Source of the DNA: Paludibacter sp. | GTDB taxonomy: Bacteria > Bacteroidota > Bacteroidia > Bacteroidales > Paludibacteraceae | Direction of reading: 5' to 3' | Length of the DNA stretch: 8,666 nt | NCBI GenBank assembly: GCA_028705705.1 | Contig: JAQWCZ010000073.1 | Location: 1 to 8,666 of the forward strand | Part shown: piece after piece, positions 1-6,369 of the stretch | How the letters are laid out: every line of letters begins with the position of its first letter | Numbering within the stretch: the first letter of the stretch is position 1 | Program-made: the position numbers and the translations under genes | Notes under the pieces: model-generated | Told to the model about the DNA's origin: nothing | The model's database searches: none | What the model saw: only the letters and a program-made list of their open reading frames with translations

Positions 1-601
1 TCTTTACATGGTCTGCAATTTCAATTCGTTCGACATAAGGAATATAGGGTGGATTGCTTACTATGACATTATACCGGTTATCAATGTTGCTTTCTTCTAA
101 AATATCCATATAAAAGAAATCAACCTTAGTTTCATTCAGTTCTGCATTTACCCGGGCAGTTTGCAGACTTTCCAACGATACATCACAAGCATACACTACT
201 GCCTGTGGCATGAAATGTTTTAGAGCAATCGCAATACAGCCACTACCGGTTCCGATATCCAGTATCATACTGTTAATGCCTGTTTCTTTCACAATCCATT
301 CAACTAATTCTTCCGTTTCGGGACGTGGTATCAACACCGATTTATCAACCCGAAAACTCAACCCACAAAATTCAGTTTCACCCAATACATACTGAACAGG
401 CATTCCAGTTTTTAGTTTTTCAAGATAAATATTCAACAAATCCCATTGATATGCAGAAAAAATTGTATTTTTGTTAACTAAAATTTCCGTAAAATTGAAT
501 CCGGTGATGTTTGATATGAGTAACCGGACGATCGATTGCAGCTCATTTGCATTATAATAAGCTGATAATTCCGACCGGATGTGATTAATGGCGTTTTGCA
601 T
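1..601 (-). CDS. prmC: Peptide chain release factor N5-glutamine methyltransferase PrmC (HemK), partial, 3' end outside window
   Basis: PrmC methylates the glutamine of the GGQ motif in release factors RF1 and RF2 using S-adenosylmethionine, which speeds peptide release in the cytoplasm. Reading the minus strand from the ATG at 601-599 gives 200 codons with no stop, starting MQNAINHIRSELS. An N-terminal helical domain (about residues 1-75) ends in GMPVQYVLGETEF (66-78), which is typical of PrmC. Next come LIPRPETEELVEW (90-102), the SAM-binding loop DIGTGSGCIAIAL (115-127), and the diagnostic catalytic NPPY motif at 183-186, which contacts the substrate glutamine. Family members are about 280 residues, so roughly 80 are missing beyond base 1. 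The ATG at 605-603 is out of frame, so 601 is the start. A -7 promoter box ends only 5 bases upstream of the start codon, which suggests a very short leader or none. The gene is divergent from ribD, with 19 nt between the start codons. Confidence 0.94.
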   Translation of the reverse strand, partial: MQNAINHIRSELSAYYNANELQSIVRLLISNITGFNFTEILVNKNTIFSAYQWDLLNIYLEKLKTGMPVQYVLGETEFCGLSFRVDKSVLIPRPETEELVEWIVKETGINSMILDIGTGSGCIAIALKHFMPQAVVYACDVSLESLQTARVNAELNETKVDFFYMDILEESNIDNRYNVIVSNPPYIPYVERIEIADHVK

Positions 602-610
602 ACATGCAAA
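595..610. repeat. 16-bp palindrome in the prmC/ribD divergent gap
   Basis: The sequence TTTGCAT-AC-ATGCAAA is a perfect inverted repeat with 7-base arms (595-601 and 604-610) around a 2-base centre. It covers the prmC start codon and most of the prmC -7 box. It may be a regulator binding site, or simply a consequence of TTTGCA promoter-like sequence on both strands. The palindrome itself is directly visible; any role is inference. Confidence 0.5.
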
Positions 611-614
611 GATA
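607..614 (-). promoter_or_regulatory. Bacteroidota-type -7 promoter box for prmC
   Basis: Read on the minus strand the bases are TATCTTTG, a full match to the TAnnTTTG -7 element used by the primary sigma factor of Bacteroidota. It is followed by CA, as at the other box in this window (3121). No good TTG -33 element is seen at the usual distance; that region lies inside the start of ribD and is only T-rich. Transcription would begin within a few bases of the prmC ATG at 601. The box abuts the A/G-rich stretch in front of ribD. Confidence 0.55.
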
Positions 615-620
615 GGAAAA

Positions 621-1682
621 ATGAATTACGAAGAAAAATACATGTATCGTTGTTTGCAACTGGCAACTTATGGTGTCGGCCATGTTGCTCCCAATCCGAT
701 GGTTGGTGCCGTATTGGTTCATAACGACTGTATTATTGGTGAAGGTTTTCATCACCGGTTCGGAGAATCACACGCAGAACCCAATGCTATTTATGCTGTA
801 AAAGACGAATCTTTGCTAAAAGAATCAACCCTATATGTAAATCTGGAACCTTGTTCTCATTACGGGAAAACACCACCTTGTGCCAATCTCATTGTTGATA
901 AAGGAATTCCCAGGGTAGTTATTGGAACATTAGATCCAAACCCAAAAGTATCGGGAAAAGGTATTGAAATACTTCGTAATGCAGGTATTGAAGTTATAAT
1001 AGGAGTTTTAGAGGATGCCTGTAATAAATTAAATAAACGTTTTTTTATCTGGCAAAAAGAAAAAAGACCTTACGTTCTCCTTAAATGGGCTCAAACCAGC
1101 GATGGTTTTATTGACAAAATAAGAACGAATGCAGAAACACCGCCTTTACAAATTTCCGATAACATAACCAAACAGCTAACCCACAAGGTTAGATCAGAGA
1201 ATCAGGCAATTATGGTTAGTACAAATACTGTTTTTCTTGATAATCCTTCTCTTACTGTTAGAAACTGGCCGGGAAAAAATCCAATACGTATCATATTGGA
1301 TCGAACCAGTAGGATTCCTCTGAACTATACCATATTTGATCAGGCTGTTAAAACCCTGGTTTTCACTGAAAATCCACATGAGAATTCCGATAAAATAAAC
1401 TATATTATCCTGCGTTTTGATGAAACGATGCTTCAAAATATGTTGAAAATAATTGCATCACAGGGTATTCATTCAATTTTAGTTGAGGGTGGTTCCAGTT
1501 TATTGAATAGCTTCATCCGTAGCGGATTATGGGATGAAGCAAGAACTGAGGTCTCTGATATTATGATCGAAAAGGGGGTACCCGCTCCTTCACTTGGAGT
1601 TGCGGCAGAAAACTGTTTAAGAATTAACAAACATTTATATTTTACTTATTTAAACAAAAATAAAAAGTTTTATCATGAATAG
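621..1682 (+). CDS. ribD: Bifunctional riboflavin biosynthesis deaminase/reductase RibD
   Basis: RibD catalyses the second and third steps of riboflavin synthesis in the cytoplasm. It deaminates the pyrimidine ring of 2,5-diamino-6-ribosylamino-pyrimidinone phosphate, then reduces the ribosyl side chain with NADPH. The 353-residue product has the N-terminal zinc deaminase: PNPMVGAVLV at 25-34, HAE at 51-53 (zinc His and catalytic Glu), and zinc cysteines C78 and C87 in PCSHYGKTPPC. The C-terminal reductase starts near RPYVLLKWAQTSDGF (149-163) and includes VFLDNPSLTVR (204-214) and SILVEGGSSLL (285-295). Length is normal for a fused RibD. An in-frame ATG at 588 would add 11 residues (MAFCIHAKIGK) reaching into prmC. 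The ATG at 621 is preferred because the protein then begins like other RibDs and is preceded by aggaaaa. No convincing promoter was found for it. Its 3' end overlaps the cardiolipin synthase start by 8 nt, suggesting co-transcription. Confidence 0.95.
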   Translation: MNYEEKYMYRCLQLATYGVGHVAPNPMVGAVLVHNDCIIGEGFHHRFGESHAEPNAIYAVKDESLLKESTLYVNLEPCSHYGKTPPCANLIVDKGIPRVVIGTLDPNPKVSGKGIEILRNAGIEVIIGVLEDACNKLNKRFFIWQKEKRPYVLLKWAQTSDGFIDKIRTNAETPPLQISDNITKQLTHKVRSENQAIMVSTNTVFLDNPSLTVRNWPGKNPIRIILDRTSRIPLNYTIFDQAVKTLVFTENPHENSDKINYIILRFDETMLQNMLKIIASQGIHSILVEGGSSLLNSFIRSGLWDEARTEVSDIMIEKGVPAPSLGVAAENCLRINKHLYFTYLNKNKKFYHE

Positions 1683-3099
1683 CCTGCTGTTCATAACCTT
1701 AATGGTATTATATCTTTATATGATTGTCAGTGCCATTTCGGTGTTGTTACTGGAGAACAGAAATTCGGTCAGGTCATTGTCATGGGTATTGGTTTTAGTG
1801 TTACTACCAGTCATCGGAATATTACTATATTTATTAATTGGTCAGAACTATCGAAAACAAAAAATAATTTCCAAGAAAAGTATCAAACACGAAACAAAAC
1901 TTCCTTATAAAGAACTAAAACCGAATGCACTCCCAGAATTGATTTCAAATCCGAACCACCTAAACCTGATCAATTTATTATACAAAAGCAGTGATGCATC
2001 GGTTTATGCATACAATAAAATTGAAGTACTTGCAGACGGAGAATCCACCTTTTCTGCCATGTTTGAAGCAATTAAGAATGCTGAGAATCACATCCACATC
2101 GAATTTTTTATTTTTGAAGATGATCGAATTTCAAACAATCTGAGGGAATTGTTAATTGAAAAAGCTAAATCAGGAGTAAGAGTGAGAATGATTTATGATT
2201 ACCTGGGAAGTCTTGATCTTTCCCATAAATACCTGCAATCTCTCAAGGATGCAGGAGTTTATGTCCGACCTTTTCTGCCATTACGGTTAAGACTAAGAAG
2301 GAGTAAAATAAATTTCAGAAACCATCGGAAAATACTGATTGTGGATGGTAAATATGGTTTTACAGGTGGTCTAAATTTTGCTGACCGATACATTTTTGGA
2401 AATACACTGGGAAAATGGCGCGATACCTTTGTTCGGTTTGAAGGTGCAGCAGTACATGGTTTGCAATCGCTGTTTTTGACTGATTGGTATTTTGTTGAAC
2501 GCAAACTGATTACAGACATCAAATACTATCCCAAACCAAAAAAATTTGATCAAAATTTGATACAGATTGTAAGTAGTGGACCTGATTCTGACTGGGAAAG
2601 TATCATGCAAGGAATTACATCAGGAATTATGTCGGCACATGAATATGTTTATCTGCATACACCCTATTTCGTACCCAATGACGTGATATTGAATGCAGTA
2701 ATTATTGCTGCTATCAGCGGAGTTAGTATTAAATTAATGATACCCAGTGAATCAGACTCAAAACTTTCCGATGCTTGTACTTTTAGCTATCTGGGTGAAA
2801 TTTTAGAAGCCGGGGTTAAGGTTTATCAATATAAAGAAGGATTCTTACACAGTAAAGCAATTGTTATCGATGATTTTATTTCAATTGTTGGGTCTGCCAA
2901 CCTGGACGAAAGGAGTTTCAATCAGAATTTTGAAGCCAACGCTTTTATTTACGAAAAAAAAATATCCCTTGAACTGAAGAAATTATTTGAGAAAGACATC
3001 CAGAATTGTCGGGAAATAACGCTCGATGACTGGCACAATCGTAAAAGAAGTCAAAAGCTGAAAGAGTCATTTGCACGCCTTTTCAGTCCAATTATATAG
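1675..3099 (+). CDS. cls: Cardiolipin synthase (phospholipase D superfamily)
   Basis: Cardiolipin synthase joins two phosphatidylglycerol molecules into cardiolipin and glycerol at the inner membrane. The 474-residue protein has two N-terminal membrane helices (about 3-26 and 35-56) forming the PLDc_N anchor, with the family-typical ENRNSVRSLSW linker (27-37) and LYLLIGQNYRKQ after the second helix. Two phospholipase D catalytic motifs follow. The first is H217-x-K219-x4-D224 within NHRKILIVDG, followed by GFTGGLN. The second is H392-x-K394-x4-D399 within LHSKAIVIDD, followed by GSANLDERSF. All HKD residues are present, so the enzyme looks active, and length matches bacterial ClsA-type enzymes. 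Its ATG lies inside the end of ribD (8-nt overlap), a layout typical of translational coupling. No terminator is seen after it, but a new promoter box follows at 3121. Exact substrate use among Cls subtypes cannot be told from sequence alone. Confidence 0.95.
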   Translation: MNSLLFITLMVLYLYMIVSAISVLLLENRNSVRSLSWVLVLVLLPVIGILLYLLIGQNYRKQKIISKKSIKHETKLPYKELKPNALPELISNPNHLNLINLLYKSSDASVYAYNKIEVLADGESTFSAMFEAIKNAENHIHIEFFIFEDDRISNNLRELLIEKAKSGVRVRMIYDYLGSLDLSHKYLQSLKDAGVYVRPFLPLRLRLRRSKINFRNHRKILIVDGKYGFTGGLNFADRYIFGNTLGKWRDTFVRFEGAAVHGLQSLFLTDWYFVERKLITDIKYYPKPKKFDQNLIQIVSSGPDSDWESIMQGITSGIMSAHEYVYLHTPYFVPNDVILNAVIIAAISGVSIKLMIPSESDSKLSDACTFSYLGEILEAGVKVYQYKEGFLHSKAIVIDDFISIVGSANLDERSFNQNFEANAFIYEKKISLELKKLFEKDIQNCREITLDDWHNRKRSQKLKESFARLFSPII

Positions 3100-3120
3100 T
3101 TATATTCAGTATTTATTTTG

Positions 3121-3128
3121 TACTTTTG
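3121..3128 (+). promoter_or_regulatory. Bacteroidota-type -7 promoter box for the DUF4199 gene group
   Basis: TACTTTTG exactly matches TAnnTTTG and is followed by CA. It lies 22 bases after the cardiolipin synthase stop and 24 bases before the chosen ATG at 3153, which leaves room for a leader of about 20 nt. The -33 position carries TTATAT (3100-3105, 15 bases before the box) rather than a clear TTG, so the upstream element is weak. It probably starts a transcript covering the DUF4199, glycosyltransferase and following genes. Confidence 0.6.
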
Positions 3129-3152
3129 CATTCATTAAAAATTCAGGTATTT

Positions 3153-3707
3153 ATGCAGGATAATATATTCAAATCTACCATGTTTAACGGATTAATCATG
3201 GGTATTTTATTTTCCGTTAACTTTTTGTTTACCAGCTCAAAAACTCTCCCATTAGTCTTATTATCCTATGTTGTTATTGCATTAATTATAATATTAATGT
3301 ACAGGATGGCAAAACGATACCGTGATGCAGAATGCGGAGGAAACATCAAATACTGGCGAGTTTTTAATTACGTTGTATTAACTTTTTTGTTTGCAGGAAT
3401 TATTTCTACTGCATTTAAAATCATTTATACCAAATACATCAATCCGGATTTTCTTCCCGGTTTGTTTGAAGAAAGTATGAGGCAGATTGAACAGAATCGT
3501 GGAATTTTTGAAAGTCTTAACCTGCCACTTGACGATAAATACTATGATGAGTTGGAACGACAAATGAAACCTATAAACTACTCCATTCAAACCATTTGGA
3601 TCAATGTGTTTTTAGGAGCAATATTAGGATTTATAATTGCCGGTTTAGTAAAAAAACAGAAAAGTATATTTGAAGAAGAAACTCCCAACGAAGAACAAAA
3701 AATTTAA
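3153..3707 (+). CDS. DUF4199 family four-helix membrane protein
   Basis: This 184-residue integral membrane protein has no known biochemical function. About four hydrophobic segments are seen: residues 10-27, 33-50, 70-91 and 143-165. A hydrophilic stretch of about 45 residues lies before the last helix, and the tail is charged (KKQKSIFEEETPNEEQ). The opening MQDNIFKSTMFNGLIMGILFS and overall plan fit the DUF4199 family, which is common in Bacteroidota; this is by recall of the pattern, not a search. A longer reading from a TTG at 3126 would add nine residues, but that TTG lies inside the -7 promoter box, so ATG 3153 is chosen. A glycosyltransferase gene starts 11 nt downstream. As I recall, DUF4199 genes often precede such a glycosyltransferase in this phylum. 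A role beside it in moving or handling a lipid-linked sugar is conceivable but is inference. Confidence 0.8.
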   Translation: MQDNIFKSTMFNGLIMGILFSVNFLFTSSKTLPLVLLSYVVIALIIILMYRMAKRYRDAECGGNIKYWRVFNYVVLTFLFAGIISTAFKIIYTKYINPDFLPGLFEESMRQIEQNRGIFESLNLPLDDKYYDELERQMKPINYSIQTIWINVFLGAILGFIIAGLVKKQKSIFEEETPNEEQKI

Positions 3708-3718
3708 CACTCATTCCC

Positions 3719-4669
3719 ATGAATATATCCATAGTTGTACCCCTTTATAACGAAGAAGAATCATTGACCAAACTCCATGAGTGGATTGAAAGGGTTATGC
3801 ATGAGAACCAATTTACTTACGAAATAATTTTTGTAAACGATGGAAGTACAGATCGTTCCTGGCAGGTAATAGAAAAGTTGAAGGCACAATTTCCGAATAT
3901 CAGGGGCATTAAATTTCGTAACAATTATGGAAAATCACCGGCCTTGTATTGCGGATTTCAGGCAGCGCAAGGAGATGTCGTTATCACCATGGATGCTGAT
4001 TTACAGGACAGTCCGGATGAAATTCCTGAATTATACAGGATGATAACAGAAGAAGAATACGATTTGGTTTCAGGGTGGAAAAAGAAACGTTATGATTCGA
4101 AATTGGCCAAAAACCTACCCTCAAAAATTTACAATGCCACCGCGAGAAAAGTAACTGGATTGAAACTCCACGACATGAATTGTGGATTAAAAGCCTATCG
4201 TAATGAGGTCATTAAAAACATCGAAGTGTATGGAGAAATGCATCGTTACATTCCTTTTCTTGCAAAAAACGCAGGATTTACCAGAATTGGAGAGAAAGTT
4301 GTAACGCACAGAAAACGCGAATTCGGTACCACCAAATTCGGCCTGAGCCGTTTTGTAAATGGGTACCTGGATTTGATGACACTCTGGTTTTTATCAAAGT
4401 TTGGTAAAAAACCAATGCACTTTTTTGGTTTATATGGCAGTTTTATGTTCTTACTTGGTTTAATTTCAGTCGTGGTAGTTGGAGCTGTTAAACTACATGC
4501 GATCATCAATCAAACAAGAGCTGCCCTGGTAACCGACAGCCCCTATTTTTACATCGCGCTGGTTGCCATGATCTTAGGCACTCAGTTATTCATGACTGGA
4601 TTTCTGGGTGAAATCGTAGCCAGAAATTCAACCGAAAGAAATAATTACAAAATTGAAAAAGAAATCTGA
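3719..4669 (+). CDS. Family 2 glycosyltransferase, polyprenyl/dolichyl-phosphate sugar synthase type
   Basis: This 316-residue enzyme is of the GtrB/DPM1-like type. Such enzymes move a sugar from a nucleotide donor to a polyprenyl phosphate at the inner face of the cytoplasmic membrane. The GT-A domain shows VVPLYNEEESL (6-16), the nucleotide-binding VNDGSTD (39-45), the metal-binding MDADLQD (91-97, D92/D94), and DMNCGLKAYR (152-161). RKREFGTTKFG (198-208) corresponds to the family's R-x-x-G-x-SKY/F-like acceptor loop. Two C-terminal membrane helices follow (about 234-257 and 275-298), ending in FLGEIVARNSTERNNY. Length and two-helix plan match GtrB-like proteins. It follows the DUF4199 gene by 11 nt, almost certainly in one transcript. 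Sugar and final acceptor cannot be read from the sequence. In Bacteroides I recall this pair being followed by a dihydroorotase gene; none is present here. Confidence 0.92.
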   Translation: MNISIVVPLYNEEESLTKLHEWIERVMHENQFTYEIIFVNDGSTDRSWQVIEKLKAQFPNIRGIKFRNNYGKSPALYCGFQAAQGDVVITMDADLQDSPDEIPELYRMITEEEYDLVSGWKKKRYDSKLAKNLPSKIYNATARKVTGLKLHDMNCGLKAYRNEVIKNIEVYGEMHRYIPFLAKNAGFTRIGEKVVTHRKREFGTTKFGLSRFVNGYLDLMTLWFLSKFGKKPMHFFGLYGSFMFLLGLISVVVVGAVKLHAIINQTRAALVTDSPYFYIALVAMILGTQLFMTGFLGEIVARNSTERNNYKIEKEI

Positions 4670-4707
4670 TTCAATTTCAGGTTTCCTTAGAAATAAACAT
4701 TCGGCAT

Positions 4708-5223
4708 ATGGAAATTTTCAAATACATATTACCGGCATTTATTGTGATGATGACAGCTTATTTGCTGTTTGACAAAATGTTATCCAACGAGGAAAAAAGA
4801 AGAAAGTTTGAGCTCACAAAAAAAAAACGTGCCTCTTTCGTTCCTTTACAACTCAGGGCTTACGAACGATTGATGCTTTTGCTCGAACGCAGTAACCCTG
4901 CGAATATGGTGCTCAATGTCATAAAATCTGGAATGTCCTGTCTGGAATTTCAAACCCTTATGACAGATCATATCAGAAAAGAATTTGAGCATAATTATGC
5001 CCAACAATTATATGTTAGCGATGAACTGTGGTCAGCCATAAAAAACACGCAGGATAATCTGATTAAACTGATAAACACAACCGCAATCCGGTTTAAAGTT
5101 GATGAACCTGCCACTCAACTGGCAGAACAGATTATCCGTATATATGCTGAAACAGAAGATAATCCGACACAAATTGCTATCAGAATTTTGAAAACAGAAG
5201 TACGAAATCAGTTTCTCAGATAG
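4708..5223 (+). CDS. DUF7935-like single-pass membrane protein, function unknown
   Basis: The product has 171 residues. It has one N-terminal hydrophobic segment (about 5-22, YILPAFIVMMTAYLLFDKML), then a strongly charged stretch (EEKRRKFELTKKKR). A soluble helical domain follows, containing LQLRAYERLMLLLERSNP (about 48-65), and ends near RNQFLR. The positive charges after the helix suggest a cytoplasmic C-terminal domain held at the inner membrane. It has no signal-peptidase site, catalytic motif or cysteine cluster. I recognise the pattern as a conserved Bacteroidota protein of the type now called DUF7935, with moderate certainty. It starts 38 nt after the glycosyltransferase and ends 6 nt before the lipoprotein gene, so it probably shares their transcript. 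No function is assigned. Confidence 0.7.
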   Translation: MEIFKYILPAFIVMMTAYLLFDKMLSNEEKRRKFELTKKKRASFVPLQLRAYERLMLLLERSNPANMVLNVIKSGMSCLEFQTLMTDHIRKEFEHNYAQQLYVSDELWSAIKNTQDNLIKLINTTAIRFKVDEPATQLAEQIIRIYAETEDNPTQIAIRILKTEVRNQFLR

Positions 5224-5229
5224 ATTTTC

Positions 5230-5694
5230 ATGAAAATATTCATTACATTACTTACTTTAATGTTACTGCTTTTATTCTCTTGTACACAAGAAGAAACTTG
5301 CAGAGAAAATAAGCAGGTATTATTCAGAAGTGGTTTTTACAATTCAGGGACAGGCAACACCCTGAATATCGACAGTATTACCGTATTTGGTCTGAATAAT
5401 TATTCAATTGATGTGGATTCATTATATAAAAATGTCAAAAATATCAATAAAATAGCTTTACCTTTGAACAATTCGGCAGAGGAGAGCATTTTCGTATTGA
5501 ATATAAATGGAACACATGACACATTAAATATTCAGTATTCAAACAAAGAATATTTTATTTCATATTCCTGCGGAATGGTTATTACGCATCATGTTGATAC
5601 GGTTTTAAGTACCAACCACGTGATAAAAGGTTATAAAATTGTTAATCGCGATATAAATACAACAGATGTACAACATTTACAGATATTGCTTTAG
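5230..5694 (+). CDS. Putative lipoprotein, DUF6452-like
   Basis: The 154-residue product starts with a type II signal peptide: MKIF, a leucine-rich core, and a lipobox LFSC with the lipidated Cys at 18. The mature protein would begin CTQEETC and be anchored to the outer or inner membrane. The rest is predicted to be mostly beta-strand and has two more cysteines: C24 near the anchor and C114 in SYSCGMVITHHVDTV. This is the layout I associate with DUF6452, a Bacteroidota lipoprotein family of unknown role. In many Bacteroidales such a gene sits directly before a DUF6048 gene, and here the next gene is DUF6048-like and overlaps it by 29 nt. It follows the preceding gene by 6 nt. Family naming is from recall; the lipoprotein call is seen directly. 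Confidence 0.75.
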   Translation: MKIFITLLTLMLLLLFSCTQEETCRENKQVLFRSGFYNSGTGNTLNIDSITVFGLNNYSIDVDSLYKNVKNINKIALPLNNSAEESIFVLNINGTHDTLNIQYSNKEYFISYSCGMVITHHVDTVLSTNHVIKGYKIVNRDINTTDVQHLQILL

Positions 5695-6352
5695 TCTGCT
5701 GTTGGTATGTTGCGTTACAACATTAACCGGACAAAAAGTAGATTCAGAAAAAAAAGATAGTACAAATAAGTTTGAACTTAATAGCTTACGGGTTGAAGTT
5801 GATGTGTCTCCTATTATCACCACATTTCTGAATAGAGGTGATATTTATCAATATGAAAGCGCGATACAAGCTGAGATCAACAACCGATTTTATCCGGTCT
5901 TTGAAATTGGCTATGCCGGGGCTAATAAACTTACAACATCAGGAATAAACTATCAGGGGAATGCAATTTTTTATCGATTAGGAATGGATTTTAATCTGAT
6001 AAAGAATCAAATAGATAAAAATAAGTTTACAAATTATTTTCTGATAGGAGCGCGGTTAGGTCATACGAACTTTAATTATAAAATGCAGAATATTACTTTT
6101 GAAAATGAATATTGGGATAACAATTTTCAAAAAAATATTCAGGGAGAATCTTTCAATTTATGGTTTGAAATTTCAGCGGGAATCAGAGTTGAAATCTATA
6201 AAAGAGTATATATTGGATGGACTGCACGCATCAAAAATCTGATAACCAAGACTGATCTGGGAGATTACAAACCCTGGTATATTCCCGGATTTGGCATTAA
6301 CGGAGATGGATCTGTGTGGGCATTCAATTATATGTTAGGATATAAATTTTAA
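5666..6352 (+). CDS. Predicted outer-membrane beta-barrel protein, DUF6048-like
   Basis: The product has 228 residues. Residues 1-22 form an export signal (MYNIYRYCFSLLLVCCVTTLTG), with cleavage likely near Q23. The start at 5666 is kept although it overlaps the previous gene by 29 nt, because the signal peptide depends on it. The mature part has alternating hydrophobic strands rich in aromatic residues and glycine, such as RFYPVFEIGYAG (74-85), NYFLIGARLGHTNF (123-136), LWFEISAGIRVEIYKRVYIGW (165-185) and a terminal FNYMLGYKF. The C-terminal Phe with alternating aromatics resembles the signal recognised by the BAM machinery. This fits DUF6048, a Bacteroidota family usually paired with DUF6452. 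Ligand and function are unknown; an envelope complex with the adjacent lipoprotein is inference. Transketolase begins 17 nt downstream. Confidence 0.77.
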   Translation: MYNIYRYCFSLLLVCCVTTLTGQKVDSEKKDSTNKFELNSLRVEVDVSPIITTFLNRGDIYQYESAIQAEINNRFYPVFEIGYAGANKLTTSGINYQGNAIFYRLGMDFNLIKNQIDKNKFTNYFLIGARLGHTNFNYKMQNITFENEYWDNNFQKNIQGESFNLWFEISAGIRVEIYKRVYIGWTARIKNLITKTDLGDYKPWYIPGFGINGDGSVWAFNYMLGYKF

Positions 6353-6369
6353 TCAAAAAATAAATAATA

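Noticed and set aside
210..395. 61-codon plus-strand reading frame at the left end
   Set aside because: It lies antisense to prmC, whose protein shows clear conserved motifs (SAM loop, NPPY) on the minus strand.
588..620. Upstream in-frame ATG extending RibD by 11 residues
   Set aside because: It starts inside prmC, and the added residues are unlike RibD N-termini; ATG 621 gives the usual opening and has an A/G-rich leader.
6343..6350. TAAATTTT as a possible -7 box just before tkt
   Set aside because: It lacks the final G of TAnnTTTG, has no -33 TTG at a fitting distance, and is within the coding end of the upstream gene in A/T-rich sequence where such matches are expected by chance.
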